Source of the DNA: UBA1847 sp942492205
GTDB taxonomy: Bacteria > Pseudomonadota > Gammaproteobacteria > Steroidobacterales > Woeseiaceae
Direction of reading: 5' to 3'
Length of the DNA stretch: 64,000 nucleotides
Assembly: GCA_942492205.1 (NCBI GenBank)
Contig: CALODT010000001.1
Location: 1,798,001-1,862,000 of the forward strand
The notes beneath the pieces are model-generated. The model saw nothing but the letters and a program-made list of their open reading frames with translations. It ran no database searches and was not told where the DNA came from. Of this stretch, positions 26,443 through 35,222 are shown piece after piece. Numbering within the stretch: the first letter of the stretch is position 1; every line of letters begins with the position of its first letter. The position numbers and the translations under genes are program-made.

Positions 26443-27794
26443 GAGTCGTGTTTTAGCCCGGCGATCCGCATCGCCACTTCCATGGCCTGCTCGTAGTTCA
26501 GCCGGGGATCGACAGTGGACTTATAGGCTCTGGCAAGATCGCCGTCGGTCAAACCCCGGGCGCCGCCGGTGCATTCGGTCACATTGTCGCCTGTAAGCTC
26601 AAGGTGCACGCCGCCGAGATAACTGCCCATCGACTGGTGCACGCGGAACGCAGATTCGAGCTCTGAGACGACATTGTCGAAGCGGCGCGTCTTCGTGCCA
26701 TCCGCCGTACTCTCCGTATTGCCGTGCATGGGGTCACAGACCCAAAGCACCGGCGAGCCGACTTCGCGCACGGCCGAGATCAGTGGTGGCAGATGCTCAT
26801 CAATCGCCTTCGCGCCAAAACGATGTATCAGTGTCAGCCTGCCAGGCTCATTGTTGGGGTTCAGGACGCGAATCAGGTCCTGGATCCACTCGCGGGTCAT
26901 GCCCTGCCCGACCTTGATGCCAATCGGGTTAGCGATGCCGCGGAAAAACTCGACGTGCGCACCGTCGAGTTGCGCCGTGCGCATACCAATCCAGGGAAAA
27001 TGCGTCGTCAGGTTGTACCAGCGCTCACGCCGGTCCAGGTACCGTGTCTGCGCCTGCTCGTAATGCAGATGCAGGCCTTCGTGGGCGGCGTAGATGTCCG
27101 CACGCTGGGTGCGATGGAACTGGTGCCCGGATACGGTTTCGAGAAAGTCCAGCGAATTCGAGATCGACGATACGATCTCGTGATACTCGGCGGCGGCAGA
27201 GGAATGGCTTACCCAGCCGAGATCCCAATACTCCGGGTGATGCAAATCCGCGAATCCGCCGTCGACCAGCGAGCGCACGAAATTCAGCGTCAGTGCCGCC
27301 CGTTCGTAGCCGCGCAGGATCATCTGCGGGTCCGGTATCCGGTCGTCCGGAGTAAAACCGCTGCGATTCACAAGGTCGCCGCGGAAGCTCGGCAGCGTCT
27401 TGCCGTCGCGGGTCTCAGTATCGGCTGAACGCGGCTTCGCGTACTGCCCTGCCATACGGCCGACACGCACCACCGGCTTCTTGAGCCCGTAGATCATGAC
27501 CAGGCTCATCTGCAGCAGGATCTTCAACTTGTCGACGATATTCTCGGAGGTGCACTCGTCAAAGGTCTCGGCACAGTCGCCACCCTGCAGCACGAACGCC
27601 TCGCCGCGTTGCGCCTTGGCGATAAGGCCCTTCAGCGCATCGACTTCCCAGGAGGTCGTGATGGGCGGCAGCCGGCTCAATTCGGCAACGACACGATCAA
27701 GCTCTGCCTTGTTCGGATAAGCCGCCTGCTGCGAAGCCTCAAAGCCCTGCCAGCTTGCGGGATGCCACTCGGTTTTCGGTAAAGATCTGCTCAC
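26439..27794 (-). CDS. 3-deoxy-7-phosphoheptulonate synthase, class II
   Basis: This enzyme joins phosphoenolpyruvate and erythrose 4-phosphate to start the shikimate pathway. The 451-residue protein is of the plant/mycobacterial class II type, not the AroFGH type. It has LQGGDCAETF with a metal-ligand Cys (Cys73), a second ligand His in CDPMHGNT, then HLELTGDNVTEC and DPRLNYEQA with the acidic ligands. PNWHP-like WHPASWQ starts the domain. Length matches the class. It is monocistronic by context, with its upstream region facing the ALDH7 gene leader. Confidence 0.95.
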   Translation of the reverse strand: MSRSLPKTEWHPASWQGFEASQQAAYPNKAELDRVVAELSRLPPITTSWEVDALKGLIAKAQRGEAFVLQGGDCAETFDECTSENIVDKLKILLQMSLVMIYGLKKPVVRVGRMAGQYAKPRSADTETRDGKTLPSFRGDLVNRSGFTPDDRIPDPQMILRGYERAALTLNFVRSLVDGGFADLHHPEYWDLGWVSHSSAAAEYHEIVSSISNSLDFLETVSGHQFHRTQRADIYAAHEGLHLHYEQAQTRYLDRRERWYNLTTHFPWIGMRTAQLDGAHVEFFRGIANPIGIKVGQGMTREWIQDLIRVLNPNNEPGRLTLIHRFGAKAIDEHLPPLISAVREVGSPVLWVCDPMHGNTESTADGTKTRRFDNVVSELESAFRVHQSMGSYLGGVHLELTGDNVTECTGGARGLTDGDLARAYKSTVDPRLNYEQAMEVAMRIAGLKHDS

Positions 27795-28251
27795 GGTGTA
27801 TGCGTACTCTCGTTTTGCGCGCGGGACTATTCCGGCCCTGTCGAACCGCGGACTATGCCACGTCGTCCTGGGTGCCTCAAAAGTTTCTCATGTAATCAAT
27901 AGTTTAGAATGACTACTTCCAGTCCAATCGCAGCTCTCAGCGGAGCCTTCGCCGGATCCGCCCGGGCGCCCGGACTGCGGCACTATTAATCACCGCGCAG
28001 GGTGTGGCAAGCCTGCCTCGAGATTGGCACAATGCGCGCCAACTTCCCGCCGTTCATCAGGCGGTTTTTTTCTTGCGCGATCGCGCGCAGGTGCAATTCA
28101 TGCGAGACATGCTCGTAGCCGGTGCCGGCAAGATTGACTCCCCGACTTCCGGCCTGCGCGCCGCAAGCAACGGCTACCGCGTACAGTTGCCCTGCGCCAG
28201 GCCCGGACAATATACCGGCTATTGAGCTTACTGTTACTGGAGAATAGCGAC
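27795..28251. promoter_or_regulatory. 457-bp divergent region between DAHP synthase and ALDH7-type genes
   Basis: No convincing protein gene is seen here. The region must hold the promoters of both divergent genes. Toward the dehydrogenase gene there is a weak -10-like TAGAAT near 27904-27909 and an internal terminator-like hairpin at 28047-28071. Together these suggest either a short RNA or an attenuated leader of ~180 nt upstream of the ATG. A 12-bp palindrome GCGCGATCGCGC lies just after it, at 28075-28086. The open frames in this stretch have no RBS and no recognisable domain. Confidence 0.45.
28047..28071 (+). terminator. Terminator-like hairpin in the leader of the ALDH7 gene
   Basis: The stem CCGCC/GGCGG with an 8-nt loop is followed at once by seven T (28065-28071), the layout of an intrinsic terminator on the plus strand. 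It lies about 180 bp upstream of the dehydrogenase ATG. It could end a short upstream transcript or act as an attenuator. The stem is only 5 bp, so strength is uncertain. Confidence 0.5.
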
Positions 28252-29769
28252 ATGCAATCCATACTTGATCAACTGGGTCTCGATGCCATCAACGACGGCA
28301 CCTGGTATGGCGGCACCTCGAGCGCCGACAAGTCGGCCGACATCATCGAGTCTCTGAACCCGGCAACCGGCGAACTGATTGCCAGCGTCCGCTCCACCAC
28401 ACCGGCCGAGTACGAGAAGGTCATCGAGCAGGCGCAAGCGTCGTTCCTCGAGTGGCGCAAGGTACCCGCCCCGGTTCGCGGCGAGGCTGTCCGCCGTATC
28501 GCAAACGGGTTGCGAAAACACAAAGATGCGCTCGGCAGCCTCGTTTCGCTGGAGATGGGCAAGATCAAGGCCGAGGGCGACGGCGAAGTGCAGGAGATGA
28601 TCGACATCGCCGACTTCGCGGTCGGACAGTCCCGAATGATGTACGGACGCACCATGCATTCCGAGCGCCCGCAGCACCGCATGTACGAGCAATGGCACCC
28701 ACTCGGCCTGGTTGGAACAATTTCGGCCTTTAACTTTCCGGTCGCGGTGTATTCCTGGAACTCGTGCATCGCCGCAATTTGCGGCAACGTAAACATCTGG
28801 AAGCCGTCACCCAAAACGCCGCTGTGCGGCGTGGCCGTGCAGAAGATCTTCAATGAGGCCGTTGCCGACCTCGATCTGCCGCCGGTGTTCTTCCTGATCA
28901 ACGACGGCAGCAACCAGCTCGCGCAACAGTTCGTCGACGACAAGCGCGTGAACCTGGTTTCGTTTACAGGCTCGACCGCGGTGGGTCGCGGCGTCGGCGA
29001 GCGGCTCGCCAACCGAATGGGCAAATGCCTGCTCGAGCTGGGCGGCAATAACGCCATCATCGTCGATGAGTTCGCAAACCTCGAGATTGCTATTCCATCG
29101 ATCGTATTCGGTTCCGTCGGCACTGCCGGGCAACGCTGCACGTCGACGCGCCGCGTCATTGTGCATCGCTCGCGCTTCGACGAACTTAAGGACGCCCTCG
29201 TTAAAGCGTACGGACAGGTACGAATCGGCGACCCGCTGGACAAAGACACGTTGATGGGGCCGCTCATTGACCAGCACTCTGTCGAACGCGTGGAGGCCGC
29301 GTTGCAGGCAGTTCGTGACGCCGGCGGCGAGGTCCTCTGCGGTGGTCAGCGCCTCGAGCGTCCCGGCCACTTCATTTCGCCGGCTATCGCTGTTGCCGAG
29401 AACCACTGGGATATCGTGCAGCACGAGACATTCGGCCCGATCCTGTACCTGATACCGTTCGAGACGCTCGACGATGCCATCGCCATGCAGAACGGCGTCG
29501 TGCAGGGTCTGTCCTCGGCGATTTTCACCGACAATCTGCAGAACGCCGAGTACTTCCTGTCACATGGCGGCTCGGACTGCGGTATCGCCAACGTCAATAT
29601 CGGCACATCCGGCGCGGAAATCGGCGGCGCATTCGGCGGCGAGAAAGAGACCGGCGGTGGCCGTGAAGCCGGCAGCGATGCCTGGAAAGCCTACATGCGG
29701 CGGCAGACCAACACGATCAACTGGGGCAAAGATCTGCCGTTGGCGCAGGGCATCAATTTCGACCTTTGA
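28252..29769 (+). CDS. Aldehyde dehydrogenase, ALDH7 (piperideine-6-carboxylate dehydrogenase-like) family
   Basis: It is an NAD-dependent aldehyde dehydrogenase of the antiquitin/AmaB group, which oxidises 2-aminoadipate semialdehyde in lysine catabolism. The 505-residue protein has Asn161 (ISAFNFPVA), the nucleotide loop FTGSTAVG (238-245), catalytic Glu262 in LELGGNN and catalytic Cys296 in GQRCTSTRR. The last two sequences are characteristic of ALDH7. I chose ATG 28252 because it gives the usual N-terminus after GGAGAA. No other lysine-catabolism gene is adjacent, so the natural substrate is inferred from the family. It is preceded by a long leader with a terminator-like hairpin. Confidence 0.9.
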   Translation: MQSILDQLGLDAINDGTWYGGTSSADKSADIIESLNPATGELIASVRSTTPAEYEKVIEQAQASFLEWRKVPAPVRGEAVRRIANGLRKHKDALGSLVSLEMGKIKAEGDGEVQEMIDIADFAVGQSRMMYGRTMHSERPQHRMYEQWHPLGLVGTISAFNFPVAVYSWNSCIAAICGNVNIWKPSPKTPLCGVAVQKIFNEAVADLDLPPVFFLINDGSNQLAQQFVDDKRVNLVSFTGSTAVGRGVGERLANRMGKCLLELGGNNAIIVDEFANLEIAIPSIVFGSVGTAGQRCTSTRRVIVHRSRFDELKDALVKAYGQVRIGDPLDKDTLMGPLIDQHSVERVEAALQAVRDAGGEVLCGGQRLERPGHFISPAIAVAENHWDIVQHETFGPILYLIPFETLDDAIAMQNGVVQGLSSAIFTDNLQNAEYFLSHGGSDCGIANVNIGTSGAEIGGAFGGEKETGGGREAGSDAWKAYMRRQTNTINWGKDLPLAQGINFDL

Positions 29770-29791
29770 TGCGGCGTTGAGGTTGTCGTTG

Positions 29792-29918
29792 GTCGCGGCC
29801 ACTGGCCGCTCCTACACTGGGCGCTCTGGAGGAAGTTCAATCCTGTCGCGGCCACTGGCCGCTCCTACAGGGCTCCTCGATGCTGCTCAAACCTGTCGCG
29901 GCTGCTGGCCGCTCCTAC
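29792..29918. repeat. Three REP-type repeats
   Basis: Three copies of a ~25-bp imperfect palindrome, GTCGCGGCC-ACT-GGCCGC followed by TCCTACA, occur at 29792-29816, 29845-29869 and 29895-29918, about 50 bp apart and in the same orientation. They match the general REP pattern of a GC-rich hairpin with a conserved tail. They lie after the ALDH7 stop and before the asparaginase stop, between convergent genes, which is the usual place for REPs. Confidence 0.85.
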
Positions 29919-29953
29919 GGGCAGGCTGACTGGGCCCGCCTGGTCGGCCCGAT

Positions 29954-30439
29954 CTAGGGCAGCTCCTCGAAGCGATTCTCGGCGCGGTTCTTGCGCACCG
30001 CGCCGGCCCGGAATACCTGCCCGCTCATGGCAATGTAGACGCCTGGGCCTGCAACCTGCACCGCGGCCACCGCCATGCCGACATTGAACACGGCATCCGT
30101 TGTCTTGAAACGCGCCGGCGTCAAAGCCCCGGTCAGGACGACTGTTTTGCCGTCCAGGCCCTTCAGCATGTCGGCTGTCTGCGGCATCGTATCGGTGCCG
30201 TGCGTGACCACGTAGTGGCTCGCGTCGTCGCTGGCGATGAAATCACGCAGCTTGCGGCGATCCTCATCGGTGATTTCGAGGCTGTCCTTGTGCATTAGAG
30301 GCACAACGTCGAAATCGAACGCCACGAGCCCTTCGGCGAGGATGTGTTGCACCTGTGACTCTCCGACCTCGAACTGGCTCAGCTCGTCAAAATATATTTT
30401 GTCGATGGTCCCGCCGGTGGTAACGAATCGAATGAACAT
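29954..30439 (-). CDS. Single-domain L-asparaginase-like protein
   Basis: A 161-residue protein equal to only the N-terminal catalytic domain of a type I/II asparaginase. It has the first threonine motif TTGGTIDK (residues 7-14) and the second motif VTHGTDTMPQTAD, followed by VVLTGALTPARF. The C-terminal domain that completes the family fold (normally ~320 residues in all) is missing. The end is not a frameshift: an ordinary stop follows ENRFEELP and no asparaginase C-domain is seen downstream. Such one-domain forms exist in some proteobacteria. Enzyme activity is uncertain. Confidence 0.85.
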   Translation of the reverse strand: MFIRFVTTGGTIDKIYFDELSQFEVGESQVQHILAEGLVAFDFDVVPLMHKDSLEITDEDRRKLRDFIASDDASHYVVTHGTDTMPQTADMLKGLDGKTVVLTGALTPARFKTTDAVFNVGMAVAAVQVAGPGVYIAMSGQVFRAGAVRKNRAENRFEELP

Positions 30440-30544
30440 TAGGTGCTGACCGCTGTCTCAAGAGCCATCAGCATGCCAGCACCGGCGTCTCTGCGAAAGC
30501 TCCGCCGGGCCACATAATGCGCATCCGACTGGTATTATCCTACT

Positions 30545-31957
30545 ATGAGACCTAAAACCCTGAGACATCCCCGGAGACTGGATCTTCCGGCACTGCTAGG
30601 CCTGCTGCTTGTCGCGGTCGGTTTCGGCACATCCGCTGAGGCGGCAACTGTCGTCGAACTGGAAATCAAGGATGGCATCGGTGTTGCCAGCGCCGATTAC
30701 CTGATCAGCGGCATCGAGCACGCGGAAGAAATCGGTGCAGAACTCGTCATCATCAACATGGATACCCCCGGCGGACTGATGAAGCCGATGCGTGACATGG
30801 TGCAGAAGATACTTGCCTCATCCGTACCGGTGGCAACCTACGTATCGCCGGGCGGCGCCCGCGCTGACAGCGCCGGCACCTACATCCTGCTCGCCAGCCA
30901 CATTGCGGCGATGGCCCCTACCACGCACCTGGGCGCGGCGACACCGGTCTCCATAAGCGGCGAGGACGCCACGCCGCCACCGATGCCCGGCGAGCCGGAG
31001 AGCGACTCAGAGGAAGAACAGCCTGCGTCCCCACCTGCCGGTACGGCGATGGAGCGCAAGGTCATGAACGATGCCATCTCCTACATTCGGGGCCTCGCTG
31101 AACGTCACGGGCGCAACGTCGAGTGGGCCGAAAAAGCCGTTACCGAGGCCGCAACGCTGACGGCGACGGAGGCGCTCGAGCAGAATGTCATCGAGTTCAT
31201 CGCCACCGACAGGGCCGACCTGCTGGCGCAGATCGATGGCCACGAGGTCGAGATCGCCGGTGAGACGAAAGTCATGGCGACAGCCGATGCCGACATCGAG
31301 GCTTTCGAGCCGAACTGGCGCATTCGCCTTCTGGGCATCATCTCGAACCCCGAAATCGTGCTGCTGCTTGGCCTGATCGGGATTTACGGCCTCATGTACG
31401 AGGGCTGGAATCCGGGTGCCATTGTACCCGGCGTGGTGGGTGTCATTTGCCTGCTGCTGGCGGCGTACGCGCTGCAGGTCGTGCCGGTCAATTACGCGGG
31501 TCTCGCGCTGATCTTCATCGGCATTGCGCTGATGGTCGCGGAGGCGTTCGCGCCGAGTTTTGGCGCCCTTGGCATCGGCGGCATTGCCGCCTTCGTTTTC
31601 GGCTCCGTCATGATGTTCGACAGCGGCATCCCGGGCTTCGGCATTTCGCTGGCGTTCGTCATTGGCGTTGCGCTGCTGTTTGCCGCACTGATTATCTGGC
31701 TGATCGGCTTCGTGCTGAAGTTGCGCCGTCGTGGCGCTGTCTCCGGGCGCGAATCGATCGTCGGCGGCGTCGCGACGGCGATGGCGGACTTTACCGGCGA
31801 AGGAAAAGTCTGGCTCGAAGGTGAAGCCTGGCACGCACTTTCCAAGGTGCCGATCGTCAAGGACCAGGAAGTTATCGTGCGCGCGATGGACGGATTAATT
31901 CTTGAAGTCGAGCCACTCGCGAACGAAGCCGAAAGCGGCGCCCAGTTACAAACCTGA
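30545..31957 (+). CDS. NfeD-type membrane serine protease
   Basis: A 470-residue NfeD protein of the long (1b) class, the partner of slipins. It has a signal peptide (to about residue 33), then a ClpP-like Ser-Lys protease domain with the nucleophile Ser109 in ARADSAGTY and candidate Lys171 in AMERKVMND. Four to five membrane helices (about 270-390) and a C-terminal OB-fold (about 405-465, GKVWLEGEAWHA) follow. An acidic, Pro-rich insert (about 137-167) lies between Ser and Lys. Family members cleave the C-terminus of stomatin-like proteins and help maintain the membrane. It is followed 14 bp later by the slipin gene, with which it forms an operon. Confidence 0.93.
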   Translation: MRPKTLRHPRRLDLPALLGLLLVAVGFGTSAEAATVVELEIKDGIGVASADYLISGIEHAEEIGAELVIINMDTPGGLMKPMRDMVQKILASSVPVATYVSPGGARADSAGTYILLASHIAAMAPTTHLGAATPVSISGEDATPPPMPGEPESDSEEEQPASPPAGTAMERKVMNDAISYIRGLAERHGRNVEWAEKAVTEAATLTATEALEQNVIEFIATDRADLLAQIDGHEVEIAGETKVMATADADIEAFEPNWRIRLLGIISNPEIVLLLGLIGIYGLMYEGWNPGAIVPGVVGVICLLLAAYALQVVPVNYAGLALIFIGIALMVAEAFAPSFGALGIGGIAAFVFGSVMMFDSGIPGFGISLAFVIGVALLFAALIIWLIGFVLKLRRRGAVSGRESIVGGVATAMADFTGEGKVWLEGEAWHALSKVPIVKDQEVIVRAMDGLILEVEPLANEAESGAQLQT

Positions 31958-31971
31958 AGGAGTACGTTCCT

Positions 31972-32745
31972 ATGGAACTAGCAACCATTGCCATTATTGC
32001 TGCATTTGTCATCGTGATTCTCTACAACACGATCAAGATCCTGCAGGAGTATGAGCGCGGCGTTATTTTCCTGCTCGGCCGTTTCCAGAAGGTCAAAGGT
32101 CCCGGCCTTATTATCCTGATCCCTGGGATCCAGAAGATGGTCAAGGTCGACCTGCGAGTGATCGTACTCGACGTGCCGACGCAGGATGTCATCTCGCGCG
32201 ACAACGTTTCGGTCAAGGTCAACGCGGTCATCTACTTCCGAATCGTCGATCCGGAGAAAGCGATCATCCGCGTTGCGAACGTCTTCGAAGCAACCAGCCA
32301 GCTGTCCCAGACGACACTGCGTTCGGTTCTGGGCCAGCACGAACTGGACGACATGCTCGCGGAGCGCGACAAGCTGAATACCGACATTCAGAACCTGCTC
32401 GATGCGCGTACGGATAACTGGGGCATCAAGGTTGCCAACGTCGAGATCAAGCACGTCGATCTCGACGAGAGCATGATCCGGGCCATCGCACAGCAGGCTG
32501 AAGCGGAACGTGCGCGACGTGCGAAGATCATCAACGCCGAGGCGGAGAAACAGGCCGCCGAGATGCTTGCCGAAGCGGCGCGGATGCTCGGTACGGAAGA
32601 ACAGGCGCTGCAACTTCGCTATCTGCAGACCTTGAAAGAAATCGCCAACGAACGGACCAATACGATCGTGTTCCCGCTGCCGCTTGAGCTTATTGAGCCG
32701 CTGGTGAAACTGACCAAGGCCGCCAGCAGAAAAGCGCAGGGCTGA
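31972..32745 (+). CDS. Slipin (stomatin/SPFH-domain protein)
   Basis: A 257-residue SPFH protein anchored by an N-terminal hydrophobic hairpin (about residues 3-20). The band-7 domain reads RGVIFLLGRFQKVKGPGL and following. A coiled-coil region (IAQQAEAERARRAKIINAEAEKQ) and the C-terminal hydrophobic motif TNTIVFPLPLEL recognised by NfeD proteases complete it. It forms membrane microdomain scaffolds and is the substrate/partner of the NfeD protein encoded immediately upstream. AAGGAG precedes the ATG. Confidence 0.96.
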   Translation: MELATIAIIAAFVIVILYNTIKILQEYERGVIFLLGRFQKVKGPGLIILIPGIQKMVKVDLRVIVLDVPTQDVISRDNVSVKVNAVIYFRIVDPEKAIIRVANVFEATSQLSQTTLRSVLGQHELDDMLAERDKLNTDIQNLLDARTDNWGIKVANVEIKHVDLDESMIRAIAQQAEAERARRAKIINAEAEKQAAEMLAEAARMLGTEEQALQLRYLQTLKEIANERTNTIVFPLPLELIEPLVKLTKAASRKAQG

Positions 32746-34125
32746 TCAGACCGTAGTCGACGCGGACACGGGCGGTATCGAGACCATGATCTCGGCGCCG
32801 CCCAGTTCGGACTTACCAATCGACAAGTGACCGCCGTACGAGCGCGCGATGTCCTTCACCACGGCGAGCCCGATGCCGTGACCAGGCGTAGACTCGTCGA
32901 GGCGCATGCCGCGTTGTAGCAGTGCGTCCGCGGCGTCTTTCGGAATACCCGGACCATCGTCAGAAACGGTCAACACCATGCCGCTGGCAACCGCGTCTGC
33001 CGATGCAGACGGGACTACGCTGATGCGCACGCGTCTTTCACACCACTTGCAGGCGTTATCGAGCAGGTTTCCGGCAAGCTCGAGGAAGTCGCCGGTGTCT
33101 CCACGAAACAGCATGCCGGCGGCGATGCTGACTTCGATTTCCGGGTTCTTGTCCCGATAGACCTTCTTTAGCCCGTCGACCAGGCGACCCACTTCATGCT
33201 CGACGGCAACGGGTTTCAGGACATGATTGCTGGCGCTGGCTGCCGCGGGCTTGCGCAACTGGTAACGCACGATCTCGTCCATTCGATCGATCTGCTCGTT
33301 GTAGCGCTCGCGAAAACCGTCTGGCCGGCCATCGTGCAACAGGGCCCGCATTGCCGCCAGCGGTGTCTTCAGACTGTGCGCCAGGTTATCCAGGGTATAG
33401 CGGTAACGATCCGACCGCGCACGCTCGCTGTCGATCAGCAGGTTCATATTGCGGGCCACGCCGATCAGCTCGGTCGGGAAAGCACCGGACAGTGACGCAC
33501 GCTTGCCCTCCTCGATCTCGGTAATCTCCGTCTCGATTTGTCGCAACGGTTTCAGCAGGCCACGTAACAGCATCGAAAACGCCAGCAACATCGTCAGCGC
33601 GACGGCGGCAAACCAGCCGAACAGCTGACCCCGGAATCCGGCAATCTGTGCATTGAAGGAGTCCAGGCTTTCCGCCACCTTGAATACGTAGGGCTTTAGC
33701 TCGCCATCGTCGAATTCCCATTCCACGGTAAGGCTCAGGGTCAGCAACGGTGTGCCATCCTCGAGGCTCTCACGAGCGAACAGGTGGTTGCCAACCACCG
33801 GCTTGGTACCTTCCGGTATTTCGAGGCCGAGTGCCGAGCGCGAGCGCCAGATGACCTCGGCGCCGGCATCGCGCAGCTCGGCATAAAGACCGGAACCGAT
33901 ATTCTCAAAGCGCGGCTCGCGCAGGCGCTCGGGCAGCATTAGCTGCCCGGCGTCATCCGGCTCGGCAGCGGCAAGCAGGGCAACCAGGTGTCCATCCAGG
34001 ATATCGCGGCGCGCCTGTTCGCCGGCTTCTGTGAAAGCGCTGTCGAGAACGGCGATGGTCGCGCCGAAGAACATCAGCAGCAGCACACTGACGGACACCA
34101 GTAGTCGACTGCTGAGTGAACGCAT
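32746..34125 (-). CDS. phoQ: PhoQ-type sensor histidine kinase
   Basis: The sensor kinase of a two-component pair. The 459-residue protein has two membrane helices (about 8-28 and 168-190) enclosing a periplasmic sensor of ~140 residues that contains acidic patches (EWEFDDGE). A HAMP-like segment, the phospho-acceptor His250 in LAHSLKTPLAAM, the N box LLDNACKW and G boxes DDGPGIP and GHGIGLAV follow. The LAHSLKTPL H-box and length match PhoQ of Gammaproteobacteria, which senses low Mg2+ and membrane stress. It lies 8 bp after phoP. The gene name rests on H-box, architecture and partner. Confidence 0.88.
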   Translation of the reverse strand: MRSLSSRLLVSVSVLLLMFFGATIAVLDSAFTEAGEQARRDILDGHLVALLAAAEPDDAGQLMLPERLREPRFENIGSGLYAELRDAGAEVIWRSRSALGLEIPEGTKPVVGNHLFARESLEDGTPLLTLSLTVEWEFDDGELKPYVFKVAESLDSFNAQIAGFRGQLFGWFAAVALTMLLAFSMLLRGLLKPLRQIETEITEIEEGKRASLSGAFPTELIGVARNMNLLIDSERARSDRYRYTLDNLAHSLKTPLAAMRALLHDGRPDGFRERYNEQIDRMDEIVRYQLRKPAAASASNHVLKPVAVEHEVGRLVDGLKKVYRDKNPEIEVSIAAGMLFRGDTGDFLELAGNLLDNACKWCERRVRISVVPSASADAVASGMVLTVSDDGPGIPKDAADALLQRGMRLDESTPGHGIGLAVVKDIARSYGGHLSIGKSELGGAEIMVSIPPVSASTTV

Positions 34126-34133
34126 GAGTACGG

Positions 34134-34820
34134 TCAGCCCGACTGATTTCGCTCCAGCGCGAAGCGGTAGCCGCGACCCCGTAGCGTTTCGATGGGCTTG
34201 ATGGTGTTGTCGGGGTCCATTTTCTTGCGCAGCCGACCGATGAAGACCTCGATCACATTGCTGTCGCGCTCGAAGTCCTGGTCGTAGAGTCGATCCGTCA
34301 GCTCCGACTTGGAGATCACCTGGCCGGCCCGCAGCATCAGGTACTCGATGATCTTGTATTCGAAGCTGGTCAGGTCAATCTCGGCATCGCTCACTTTCAA
34401 TTCCTGTCGAGACGTATCCAGGGTGACCGGACCTGCCGTCAGCACGGACGATGCCCAGCCGCCGCTGCGACGCAACAAGGCATTAACCCGCGCGCTGACC
34501 TCTTCGAAATGGAACGGCTTGACCACGTAGTCGTCGGCGCCGGCGCTGAGCCCGTCGACCTTGTCTTCCCAGCGGTCGCGCGCGGTGAGGATCAGGATCG
34601 GGTAAGCCTTACCCTCCTCACGGACCTTCCTGATGATGTCGAGGCCGGATATCTCGGGAAGACCGAGGTCGATGATCGCAAGATCAACGGGGTACTCCTG
34701 CGCCATGTACAGGCCTTCCTTGCCGTCGCCGGCCTGCTCCACCGCGAATCCGGACTCCCCGAGCTTGCGGGCAAGCGATTCGCGCAACGTGGCATCATCT
34801 TCAATTACCAGCAGTCGCAT
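34134..34820 (-). CDS. phoP: PhoP-type response regulator (OmpR family)
   Basis: A 228-residue regulator. The receiver domain has phospho-acceptor Asp51 (IIDLGLPEI), Thr/Lys switch residues (LTARD, VVKPF) and a C-terminal winged-helix DNA-binding domain (LTSFEYKIIEYL, VIEVFIGRLRKK, TLRGRGYRF). I chose MRLLVIEDDA at 34820 as the start; the upstream in-frame extension encodes basic sequence with no domain. It is the partner of the adjacent PhoQ and probably regulates envelope and Mg2+ genes, perhaps including the PepSY and glycine-zipper genes upstream in the same transcript. Confidence 0.92.
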   Translation of the reverse strand: MRLLVIEDDATLRESLARKLGESGFAVEQAGDGKEGLYMAQEYPVDLAIIDLGLPEISGLDIIRKVREEGKAYPILILTARDRWEDKVDGLSAGADDYVVKPFHFEEVSARVNALLRRSGGWASSVLTAGPVTLDTSRQELKVSDAEIDLTSFEYKIIEYLMLRAGQVISKSELTDRLYDQDFERDSNVIEVFIGRLRKKMDPDNTIKPIETLRGRGYRFALERNQSG

Positions 34821-34851
34821 GTTCGGGTTCCTGGGTCGGCGTTGCAGGGAA

Positions 34852-35160
34852 TTAGCGGCGCGGGCCGTTAACCTTGTGCGTCTTGACCTTGCCATCCTTG
34901 GTCAGGACCTTGATGTAGTGCACCTCACGTCCGCCTTGCACGCGGGTTTCCGCGCTGACGACTCGACCGTTGGTGCGCCTGCGCACGGATTCGATTGCCT
35001 GTGACAGCGTCATGCCGTCCTGCTGCGCAACGTGGTATCGCTGCTCGCCCTGGTACTGAACGTGCAATTCCTTCAGGGACTGCTCAACGTCGAAAGCATC
35101 TGACCGGGCCGGCAACAGTGCCAGCCCGGTCAGGAGCAGAATTGTCAGTGCAAAACGCAT
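34852..35160 (-). CDS. Small exported PepSY-like protein
   Basis: A 102-residue protein with an N-terminal signal sequence (MRFALTILLLTGLALLPARS). One PepSY-like domain (about 42-95: MTLSQAIESVRRRTNGRVVS and REVHYIKVLTKDGK) follows. PepSY domains are thought to inhibit or modulate envelope proteases. The ATG at 35160 is preferred because it gives a clean signal peptide. It lies 31 bp upstream of phoP on the same strand, a common neighbour of PhoPQ-type systems outside enterics, and may feed back on envelope sensing. Confidence 0.82.
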   Translation of the reverse strand: MRFALTILLLTGLALLPARSDAFDVEQSLKELHVQYQGEQRYHVAQQDGMTLSQAIESVRRRTNGRVVSAETRVQGGREVHYIKVLTKDGKVKTHKVNGPRR

Positions 35161-35222
35161 GCGCCAAGTGTCGTACGAGCGTCGGTTGATTGCAATGAAT
35201 CGCGTCACATCCCGTCCGGGGC

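Noticed and set aside
28004..28225. A 73-codon open frame upstream of the ALDH7 gene (and a matching one on the other strand)
   Set aside because: It crosses the terminator-like hairpin at 28047-28071, lacks an RBS and has no recognisable domain; best seen as leader or spacer.
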